DNA of 64,000 bases from Telopea speciosissima (lineage: Eukaryota > Streptophyta > Magnoliopsida > Proteales > Proteaceae). The stretch lies in contig NC_057916.1 of the NCBI RefSeq assembly GCF_018873765.1, positions 24,909,001-24,973,000 of the forward strand, read 5' to 3'. A model generated the notes under the pieces. That model did no database searches and was not told the origin of the DNA. It saw only the letters and a list, made by a program, of their open reading frames with translations. Position 1 is the first letter of the stretch. Each line of letters opens with the position of its first letter. Below are positions 55,390 to 64,000 of this stretch, piece after piece. A program made the position numbers and the translations under genes.

Positions 55390-57540
55390 CTCTCTGTCTA
55401 TTTCTAATCTTTTCACATGAAATAATCTCGTTATCCTTCTATGTATGATACTATTTTATTGGAGTTTAGATTCTCTGCACGTACATGCAGGTGCACTTAC
55501 ATGTGAGAGACAACCACCTATCCTCTATTGTTGCCATTTACAAGGTGGGGGGGGGGATTTATGAAAACCATTTTTTTAATTGGTAAAAAACCAATTTTCA
55601 TATACTATCATTTATGAAACATGGTCAACTATTTTTCAAACATTTGATAGACTCCGAGAATTGAACATTTTTTGGGCACTTCGTACTATAAAGGAGCTAG
55701 CGATGATTCCAATTATATGGTGTATTGCTTTATACTACAAGTGTATTTATCTATATTGTTGATCAATAAATCATTCACTAAAATTGAATCATGAGATTCA
55801 CACTAACACTCTCCTCCTTTAATAAAACCTGGGTCCCTTACAGAATGAATCCATCTCCGATCCTTTCATTGCTAAGATTTTCCATTCTGATATCATGTGA
55901 AATCTTTGCACAAAAAGAAATAAAAAATAAAAGACCAACAAGTACATATATGAATGAAAGGTATAAAAAAGACTCATTTACCTGATTATTGATACATATG
56001 AATTTCATGTAGTTGAATACTTGAATTAAAAAAAAAAAAAATAGAGACCTACTGACCAAAATAAAAATCAAATACAAGATAACAAAGGTTAGGGAAGTTC
56101 ACTAAACTCAAGATTTCTTGAGGACTCGCTCAACCCAATTGTAAGACTCTTTTACCACTAGAGGACTTCTAACTCTTGCAATGATATTTATAAGCATAAC
56201 CCAAAGGTAAATACATAACTCTCTAAAGACTACCCTCTCTTACTATGGATTTACACTTACTATGGATTTACACGTAAATATAATAAAATTTAAAAGAAAA
56301 GTTTGAGGGAGAATAAAGGACCTTAGGAGATAGAGCGGTGGAGAGGAGAAATAAGTATTAAAAGGAAACTTCAGAGCCGTTGGAAGAGGAGGATAAAGTG
56401 GGTGAGGAATTGGAGACGATTTTTTTTTTCGTTAATATAATATTCAAAACGGGCTTGGGCTTGGGCTTGGGCTTGAGCTTGAGCTTGGGCTTGAATTTGG
56501 CCTCGACATTTGCTTTCTTGGCTTCGGCTTAGGCTTGACTTTTGAAGCTCTCTATTTGCATAGACTTGCGTTGCACCAGCTTAGACTTTCCATGGAGGTT
56601 TGGGTTTAAGAACTCCTGCATCATGAGGTCATGTAGTATTTGACAAGGGCAGATCAGGTTCTTGTAAGAGAACCATTCTCATATGGCTTTAACCTCAAAA
56701 ATGGAATCCACTCATATGAGAACCTGATCCAACTCATATTTTATGGCCCGTTATAGGAAAAAAAACACTAACTGTTCTTATAGCTCTTGCACACAAACTC
56801 AAGAACACGTGAAATTACCATTCCCACCCTGTGAAAATATAAAATACCATCTATGTTGATATTTCCATGTTCCCATTGCCCTGTGCTGGTGTAGGGACTC
56901 CATGCCCAGATAACGATCTCTTGCTCCATCGATGGAAAAAAGATTTTTTTTTTCCTTTCTTTCATCTCAAAATGTAATTATAGGGATTCTAACACTCGCT
57001 GGCCACGTGATGTATTTTAAAACATCGGACAAATAATTAAAAACAAAAGTAATTCTGCTCACGTTGCCACATGACTACTTGTCTATTAAATGGGTGGCTA
57101 ATTTTAATGGCTCAAACAGCCAAGAAAAATAAGAAAAGAAGATTTTTTTTTTCCGTGAGATTAGTGTACTAATTTCCTCTCACATGTGTTTTTAATTTTT
57201 ATTTTCTCTCCTACACGTACCATGTAAACCCATATGGATAATACCTATCTCCGCTCTACCAGTTGTGATATGAGCGCATAGAAGGTTCTCCCTACACTGG
57301 TGTTATGAGTTCCTAAAAGATAATGTGTGAGAGATGCTATAAAAATAAAATTGAGAAAAAATTTTATTCACATTTGACTTCTCTTCTTTTCACAAGGGAT
57401 AATAAATTGAAGGAGAAAGTTTCTCTTCACCAATTTTCTGCCAATCAATGGTTATAATCTCTCCCCCTTATTGTTTGAATTTCTCAAACTAATTTTGAGA
57501 TGTCAGACAATACCACCTAATTAAGTAGCAAAAAAGGGAG
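55390..57540. repeat. AT-rich intergenic DNA with a (GGGCTT)n tract
   Basis: A hexamer tract of about 8-9 GGGCTT/GAGCTT units lies at 56450-56500. 'cttactatggatttacac' occurs twice at 56240-56273. No supported gene is present. Confidence 0.5.
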
Positions 57541-57544
57541 TGGG

Positions 57545-57920
57545 TGAAGAAAAACTTGGTCCTAAATTGAAATTCTTTGAGCAATCAAACATTGATGAAT
57601 GTCATATATTTTCTCTTATATATGTATATGTATCCATAGGGAGGTAAGAAAAATAAAAAAATACATAAATTTAGAGATAACTATGAAAAAAAGTGGTAGA
57701 TTTTTATGGCCATTGATGGGGGCTAGTGATCCTTCACCGTGTGATGAAGAAAAACTTCTTCCTTCTTTGAACACCCAAACATTGATGGATGTTGTCATTT
57801 GTTTTCTCTTATTTTTGACTAGCCGTGCTGTTTCAAGTTGAATTCTTTCTTGTTTTGTAAGAGAAATGAAAGGTTGGTACCGTAGCTAATCATTTATCAT
57901 ATACTGAAGATTTCAAAACA
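57545..57920 (-). pseudogene. 5'-flank relic of a third SDR copy
   Basis: Positions 57823-57905 ('gactagccgtgctgtttcaa', 'gaattctttcttgttttgt', 'aagagaaatgaa', 'ggttggt-c-gtagc') align with the 5' UTR/promoter of SDR gene 2 (53772-53855) in the same orientation. No SDR exon follows downstream on the minus strand. Instead a diverged duplication (57547-57620 versus 57746-57815, 'gaagaaaaactt', 'aaacattgatg') is found. The gene body appears to have been lost. Confidence 0.55.
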
Positions 57921-58139
57921 GAAGGAGAGGGGGGGGGGGGGGGGGATAGTCAAAGAATAAATGGAGAAAACACTTGAAATTGACATAATAAATTAAAAAT
58001 GGAAGGATGCAATGGTCATTTCACATACTGTAATGTTTGAGATAAGGATGTGTTTCCGGACAGAGAACACATTCCCTTAATTTATGGGAGAGGTTTGGTT
58101 GGGCACGCCACTGGCTTTCTAGGAGCTAGCGACGATGTC

Positions 58140-58190
58140 CAATGGAGAGGGTAGGGTAGGGTGGGGTGGGGTGGGGTGGGTAGGGGGTCA
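58140..58190 (+). repeat. G-rich GGGTA/GGGGT tract
   Basis: About 45 bp of 'gggtagggtggggtggggt' type sequence. It contains many runs of three to five G and could form a G-quadruplex. Confidence 0.6.
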
Positions 58191-58393
58191 TCTTCATAGA
58201 GGTGGGAGAGAGACAGACTCAAGCTGGGCACATGGCCGGCGTGCCTAACCTTTATCCTTAATTTATGTATCTTTCTCAAAAAAATTTGATAAGTTTGCAT
58301 GCACAGTCGTGCATGAGTCGTACATGTGCTCTTAGGAAAAAAAAAAAGAAGTAAATAAATTAAAAACCATGCATGTGTACAACCAATTTGGAT

Positions 58394-58570
58394 CCTCTAT
58401 TGCCGAGCTGCCCGGCAGGACTGTTCTGCCCAGACACGGCGAGGCGTGCAATGATCGCTCACCCCGCCCGAGCTCCTTGCCCGAGTGGGGGTAAGGCGAT
58501 CATTGTGCGCCTCATCGTGTCCGGGCAAAGCACGATCTTGCTCGGGCAGCTCGGTAGTAGAGGATCTCGA
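58394..58570. mobile_element. Palindromic foldback MITE, family D copy 2
   Basis: 'gatcgctcaccccgcccgag' and 'gggggtaaggcgatcattg' form the core. The outer arms 'ctctattgccgagctgccc' and 'gggcagctcggtagtagag' also pair. It is the same family as 24610-24805 and 60138-60307. Confidence 0.7.
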
Positions 58571-58789
58571 TCCGTGTTCAACTAGTATTAAATGCGGTCA
58601 AACTTTCCTCTACACTACTAGAGAACACTTCGACAGGATCATCATTGATATAATTATACAATACATGAAAAAGTACGTGGGTTGGGGCTTTGTTAAGCGG
58701 GCTTTGATATACATTAATATCTATCAAGTGGGCTGGGGCTTTGTTTAGTGGACTGTGATGTCATGATGAGTTTTGTTAATTTCACTATT

Positions 58790-58945
58790 CAATGGGACAT
58801 CAGGGTCAATAAGGGTCAGATCGGATTTGGGAAAACCCTGTCAGGATCGGACTGAGCTTGAGTTTAGGTTAAGGCTCCTAGGGTTGGACTAGGATTAAGG
58901 CCAAACCCGGCCTAGCCTGGCCCATTGACACCCCTTGCTGGTGCC
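58790..58945. repeat. Repeat-like 'agggtcag' block
   Basis: Degenerate 'cagggtca/gggtcagatcgga' motifs and the end 'cctggcccattgacaccc' resemble the GC-rich blocks at 22306 and 24300. It is non-coding. Confidence 0.35.
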
Positions 58946-59162
58946 GTGGTTTAATCATTGCGTGTTAGAAATGAGAATAGAAGTTCGAAGCAAATAAAAT
59001 ACAAATTGCTAACCAACTAAAAAATACAAATTAATTAAATAACCAATTACAATCACAGACTTCACCACACTGTGACCAATCAACAGTGAAATCATGACTC
59101 AAGAGAAGGAAAATGACAACAAAACAACCTTTATCAGTTTATTCAAGAAATATCTAATTAAC

Positions 59163-61118
59163 CTAAAATCCATTCATGTGCTTCTCCTCCTTGACTTTCT
59201 CCTTACCACCACTGCAAACATGTGAAACGAATTCATTAATGTTGTTGTCTGAGCTCCCGCCTTCAGAAATTGCTTTCTTGGCCAATTCCCTGCACTTAAC
59301 AGCATTCCTTCTCATCTCCTGGCTTCTCTTCCCATTCATTACTTCTCTTAAACAAAACCAAAGTTGTTCTCTTCCCACAGTCCCATCTTCTTCCTCCTTA
59401 GCTCTCACACCTACACCCCACACCTCCTCAATAAATTTGACATTCGTGTATTGATCTGAAAACTTAGGCACTCCCACCATGGGCACACCGAGGCACAAAG
59501 CCTCCAGTGTCGAATTCCATCCACAATGTGTTACAAAGCAGCCTATTGCTTTGTTCTCCAGCAACTCTAGTTGTTGGCACCAAGTCACTACCAGTCCTTT
59601 CTCTTCAGTTGCCTCAATGAAACCTTGAGGCAATTTCCCACGCTCAGACTCCTTCACAACCCATAGGAAATGGATACCACTCTCTTTCAGCCCCCATGCG
59701 ATCTCTTCCATTTGTTTGGGAGTCAATGCCACCATGCTTCCGAATGATACGTAGGCCACTGAACCAGCTGGTTTTAGCTCAAGCCATTTCTTGCACTTGT
59801 CATCTAATGGCTTCCAAAGGCTGGCTCCATACCCTCTATCACCCTCTATTTGCCCATCCAAGTAAGCTGATGGGATCATCGGCCCAATCAATGTTCCCTT
59901 CCATAGGTCACTTATCCCTTCTCCTGCCTTTAAACCAAAAAAAAAAAAAAAAAAAAAGGGATCACAACTTTGAAGTAAAAAATACTTAGAGAAAGTGTCT
60001 TAATGACAATTTTACAAGTGTATTTTGAATTTGAAACCTTCGTTTAATTATTCTTTATTTTATTCCCTAAAGTTGTTTAAGATAAAGGTATAAAAGGAGG
60101 ATCCGGTTCCTCTCCAGGGAGCCCAGCGCCGAATCGTGATCGTCTACGGCCTGCTGCCCGTAGCAGCCATAGCAGCGCACTAATGAGGCGCGGTGCAATG
60201 ACCGCCTTACTCGGGCAAGGCGCTCGGGCAGGGGTAAGGCGGTCATTGCACTGCACCTCATTAGTGCACTGCTATGGCTGCTACGAACAGGCAGGCCGTA
60301 GACGATCTGGATTTCCCAATGCCAAGGGAGTGCCTAGGGGGAATCCAACAGTTGGATTGTGTTGCATGCATCTCGATGCACGCTAGTCTGGATTTGTGCA
60401 GTACATTATAAAAAATTGTATGTCATGCTAAGAGAAGAAAAAAAAAAAAAGATTACAAATTTAGGGTGTCAAACTGTCAATAAGAAAATCACTATGAAAA
60501 AAGAGGAATCAAAGTGAAAGAAATAAAATAAATTATGTAGTTAATTACCGGGAATTGCAACTCCAAATCATCAAAAGTGTTGCCCAAGATCCAATCAGCT
60601 TGGTGAAGGTTGTGAAACTGACCCAGTAACATAGCCAAGTAAGCAGGGTGGGAATCTGGATCTTTGAGAAAAGCAGGTAAGTCAGGATAGTTCAACTTGT
60701 AAAGTCCAGGTATGGAGAGAGGCAGATCTTCCATCTTAATAGGCAAAGTAAGGAGGCCTACATCAAGCGCCCATGGTAGGAAAGCATCGTATATCACACA
60801 GGTGACTGGGGAAGCTGTGGTTTCAGATTTCTGGATGAGTTGGCTCAGCGTCTTGGACCCAAAGGACTTGAATGCCTTGAGGTAGGTATCGGTGTCTGGG
60901 GCATCAGCCACTCCACCCTCGTCGTATCCATCGGAGATGGCTTCCACGCTTACAATTGGGGTGTTTATAGACTTGACAGTATAATGGGTGGTGGCTATTG
61001 TGGCCTTTAGCCCTTTCGAGGCTAAGCGTTTGGCAAATTGGAGGAGAGGGTTTATGTGGCCTTGACTTGGATATGGGATCACCACAACATGGCCTCTCCA
61101 TACCTGCTCCTTCTCCAT
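59163..61118 (-). CDS. UDP-glucosyltransferase, UGT74-like, two exons
   Basis: Exon 1 is 61118-60549 (190 codons) and exon 2 is 59927-59163 (254 codons plus stop). The 621-bp intron is CCG|GT...AAAG|GCA, phase 0, total 444 aa. GT1-family, GT-B fold: catalytic His21 (PYPSQGHINP), partner Asp111 (VIYDAFLPWALDV), and a 44-residue PSPG box (WCQQLELL...HCGWNSTLEALCLGV...FSDQ) with Trp at position 22 and terminal Gln, as expected for UDP-glucose. The stretch IGPMIPSAYLDGQIEGDRGY and the C-terminal EGGSSDNNINEFV are typical of group L/UGT74. Members glucosylate carboxylic acids and phenolics (salicylate, IBA, crocetin and others); the acceptor is unknown here. After V120 about 25 residues usually found between LPWALDVA and the HQGLL segment are missing in frame, so acceptor binding may be altered. 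A palindromic MITE sits in the intron. Promoter notes are given separately. Confidence 0.9.
60138..60307. mobile_element. Palindromic foldback MITE, family D copy 3, inside the UGT intron
   Basis: Arms of about 80 bp are nearly perfect. 'gatcgtctacggcctgctgc' ... 'gcaatgaccgccttac' pairs with 'gtaaggcggtcattgcac' ... 'caggccgtagacgatc'. It is the best preserved of the three copies. Transcribed with the UGT pre-mRNA, it would give a long hairpin inside the intron. Confidence 0.85.
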
Positions 61119-61180
61119 TTCTTCATTTCTTCTTTCACTTCAAGATGGGAAGATGGGAAGATGGAATGGGATGTCCACCT

Positions 61181-61190
61181 CTATATGTAT
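61181..61190 (-). promoter_or_regulatory. Possible TATA box of the UGT gene
   Basis: The minus strand reads ATACATATAGAG about 65-70 bp upstream of the ATG. It is a weak TATA-like match, and the spacing leaves a short 5' UTR. Confidence 0.35.
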
Positions 61191-61424
61191 ATGAAACGTA
61201 TTCATTCTTCTTAAATCTCTGGACCAGTGAGTAAGCCCCCCGCACGTTACCCAAAAAAAGGTCACCCCCCAACTCCCCGCGTACTACATGACACTTGGCT
61301 GCTCACAAATGGATTTCAAAGAAAAGTTGGTCCATAGATTCTGTTTGAACCAACCATCGAAAGGTACGAGAGTTGATAGCAACCTAGAGTCAAAGCGGAT
61401 TCATCAGTGCTGATGTCATGAGAA

Positions 61425-61489
61425 TGACGTAATGCTGCATCTAATGGTGACCAATGACGTCATTAGAATGACGTATACTGCTTACGTCA
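61425..61489 (-). promoter_or_regulatory. Cluster of TGACG (as-1/ocs-like) sites upstream of the UGT gene
   Basis: Within 65 bp there is TGACGTAA (61425-61432), the palindrome TGACGTCA (61455-61462) and an inverted pair TGACGTA ... TTACGTCA (61469-61489). The last is close to the 20-bp octopine synthase (ocs) element, differing by one inserted base and central changes. Such elements bind TGA-class bZIP factors and mediate induction by salicylate, auxin and xenobiotics in plant detoxification genes, including glucosyltransferases. The cluster lies 307-371 bp upstream of the UGT start. Regulation is inferred. Confidence 0.6.
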
Positions 61490-61499
61490 CTTCAAAGAG

Positions 61500-62860
61500 A
61501 ATCGATATTTCTTTGGAACATTAAACAGGGGAAATTTTTTTGCAATATTCATTCTACAAGACTGACAACCAAGGAAATGGAATAATTTACTTTCTCTTTG
61601 ATTTCATAAATACTCTCCTAGGTTTTTCGTATTCTCCAATATATCCTTCAAGGTCTTATTTCCTTGACTGCATGCCTTGTAACAGGAACATTCCTATGGT
61701 AAGTGTAGTAGCAAAATTTCATCAAGATTAAAGGAAAGTGATCTATTAAATTTTAAACACCATCAAGATAGTTATCCCACATGAACAACGTGCCACACTT
61801 GGTTGATGCACTGCCAGCAGGGTTGCAAGAACATCCCGTTGATTGGTATGTTGAATCTTCTAAACTAAACCATCGAATTCTAGTTCTTGAGCTAACCTAT
61901 CTCAAGAAGGATTCCTCAATATCTTCGAATTAGACAATTGGATTACCTTGATGTTATACCATTCTGCTCTCCTAAGTAAACTGAGCACGTACCCGACCTG
62001 CATAGTCGCATTCGACCCACTAATATTCTTATTAAAGTTGTATAATATGGAAATACTAAAGACAAGGATTTGAATGGAAATGGTTACCTTCTATTGATAT
62101 GGAGGTGTCCATATATACAAGAGATACAAAATTCAAATACCCAACATAGTCCTAGGATCAAGCTATACAATAAATATACAATCAACATGATTCCTAAGAT
62201 CAAGTTATTCTCAACTATCCTAGGCCTAGAATCAAGCTATACAATGAATATACAATCAATCATCCTAGTCAGCAGATTATGAAGACTCATACGGTAATAA
62301 TTCTGATATTTGACTTTCTTAATTCTAGTTCATAGTTCAAAGAAGAAAAAAACAAAGGTGGGATTTCCAATTTTCAAGTTAAAAAGTCCAAAAAAGCAAG
62401 CCACATTGATAGTTCCCTCCGGTTGAACAACCAGATCTGAACTCTGAAGCTCTGTAGCAATCAAAATTCTCTACCCTTAGGGGTTAGTATTGAGAAACGA
62501 AACGGTCGCACGGTCAAATTACGGGAATTCTAAAGAAAACAACCACCATTAACGAAACCATATTAATGGAAAGAGCTAGGATTTCAACAGGAGCTCAAAT
62601 GAATTACAGGTCAAGGTAGAGTACGGTTATAAGCTATAGGAGAGGGGTGTAATTGTTGAAAACACAGAGGAAGTTGTAATTAGGGCAAAGTACAAGGATG
62701 GGGATGTAAATTTCCCTAAAATAAAACAAATAAAAAAACAGAAGAAGATGAGAAAAAAAAAAAAAACAAATATTTTGCAGTCCATGTATCCATTGCCTGC
62801 CCCATGGGAGCTGGTCACTGATTTATAGCATTTTCATTATGTGGAGGCAAATGATACACC
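61500..62860. repeat. Intergenic, LTR-like pieces and a 70-bp tandem duplication
   Basis: 'cctag-atcaagctatacaat' 'aatatacaatcaa' occurs twice (about 62152-62190 and 62224-62262), with 'aagatcaag' between. A minus-strand TATATATGG near 62115 could belong to an LTR. No supported gene is present. Confidence 0.4.
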
Positions 62861-64000
62861 ATACTTTACCTATCCAATCCGAGCTTGAAGCGTGGAATGA
62901 TTTGGAATACAAGCAACCGGCCCACGACCAGGATAGATTAAACCCCTAAAGAAACGGTTGTATTGGTCCAGACACGTCAGCAAGATCAGTTGAGAGCACC
63001 CTAGTGGATGGAGGCTGATAACCGTAATTCACATGTGAGAAGATTCTGGATCCCGAGATCTGAGGAGAGGATCCCTCTTTCTTGAAAGGTTTCCTAATCC
63101 GAGCACAAGGGGACCACCTTACAGAGAAGGAAAGCCACCTGGCGAATCCAAAGGAGGATCAGAGAAAGAAGGCTGGGGTAAATTTGTATAACTAAAGGTC
63201 TTTGCACCCATGTAATTCAATTCGAAGTATTCTTTCATCAATAGAGAAGTCAAGAAACCCTAAAGAGTGATCTTCGTTTTCCATAATCTTCATTCTAGTC
63301 TAGTCTAGCTTGAAAGTTGCAGTGCTTGAGGATTTTCCTCGAGCATTATTCTTTGTGCAACAGGAGTTGTTTCTTTCTATTTGTTCGTTCCGTAAAAGGA
63401 GATCGATCTATTCATTAGAATGTGTTGAACACTTGGGTTGTAGTGTCATTAGGCTTCTTTAACTATGGAGTGGATACTGATCAAATTGTCGTACATATCA
63501 TAAACATGGCCTTCCTTGTTTGATTCCCTAGAAATAAAAGAAAAAAGACATTTCTATCTGATAATCCACCCCTAGCGAGATACTTTCCAACATTCCTGCC
63601 CGCGTAGTCAACGCTTCTCCAACAGTCACATTAACAAAACAGTACTGGGCTTTCACCAAAGAGAGCATGGCCCTCGATCATGAGTGTGTGTATGTTCAAC
63701 CAAAGCTCTACACACCGTAATACCCAAAGTAACTTCATCACTGAAAGGGAGGAGGGATTCTTTCACGAAATTCAACCAAACTGTATTATTCATGGATGTG
63801 TATGGAAGCTGCCTTTGATTGTGGCTGTCCTTAGTATTTTCTACACCTTCTGTTAATTACTCTATTTCAGATAGATTGCTAATAACCCCAAACGCCCGAA
63901 AAACTTCTAACTAGTTGCTATTAAGGACCGATGGTGACATGAGCTTTTCGAAGTTTTCTATTCATTTGAATTGCTAATTAATGATTCATTCTCTCTATTT
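62860..64000 (+). mobile_element. LTR-like sequence, unassigned
   Basis: The segment contains a leader-like stretch ('catcaatagagaagtcaag', 'aaaccctaaagagtgatctt' near 63237-63275) of the kind found at the R/U5 junction of plant LTR retrotransposons. No termini or coding parts are recognised before the window ends. The call is weak. Confidence 0.25.

Noticed and set aside
59163-59927. UGT exon 2 acceptor at GGCAG|GAG
   Set aside because: It would put a stop four codons into exon 2. The acceptor four bases earlier (AAAG|GCA) keeps frame and gives the expected IGPMIPSAYLD reading.

Overview
The window looks like nuclear DNA of a flowering plant. It has spliced genes of plant-specific families (a TAF15b-type RNA-binding protein, two SDR110C-type short-chain dehydrogenases, a UGT74-type glucosyltransferase), dense Ty1/copia, L1 and RTE retroelement debris, plant SINE sequence, palindromic MITE-like repeats, and a piece of plastid DNA. 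I cannot fix the species from sequence alone.

Layout. About 1-32 kb is a repeat-dominated, gene-poor stretch. It holds a reverse-oriented copia gag with an LTR-like leader (1-1686), an RTE LINE fragment abutting a copia pol fragment (9.1-10.3 kb), a 1-kb minisatellite (10.5-11.5 kb), a 5'-truncated RTE insertion with target duplication (11.8-12.7 kb), a small copia deletion derivative with two short LTRs (19.68-21.78 kb), several inverted-repeat elements (21.9-26.6 kb), a likely solo LTR (26.7-28.0 kb) and an L1 relic (28.0-29.75 kb). One orphan exon-like segment lies at 19051-19106.

From 32.5 to 38.65 kb the minus strand carries a complete six-exon TAF15b-like gene. All exon phases close into a 487-residue protein with Gly-rich, RanBP2 zinc finger, RRM and RGG regions. 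Its 3.1-kb intron 3 contains a SINE flanked by a 9-bp target duplication, and the SINE is itself split by about 675 bp containing ycf2 and rpoB plastid sequence. From 39 to 48.5 kb there are repeats, foldback MITEs and an L1 3' fragment.

From 49.1 to 61.1 kb lies a small specialised-metabolism neighbourhood, all on the minus strand: two tandem SDR genes (279 and 284 aa, same exon/intron plan), the 5' flank of a likely lost third SDR copy near 57.8 kb, and a UGT74-like UDP-glucosyltransferase (444 aa, intact PSPG box, an apparent in-frame deletion in the N-terminal domain). A tight cluster of TGACG sites resembling an ocs/as-1 element sits about 310-370 bp upstream of the UGT start. The adjacency of dehydrogenases and a glucosyltransferase suggests, but does not prove, a shared oxidation-glucosylation route. 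The last 3 kb holds LTR-like and unassigned DNA.

I found no evidence of a wholly new molecular system. The strongest unusual observations are the plastid-in-SINE-in-intron nest, the palindromic MITE families (one copy inside the UGT intron), the protease-RNase H fused copia derivative, the RTE insertion with a duplicated 5' flank, and the ocs-like cluster.
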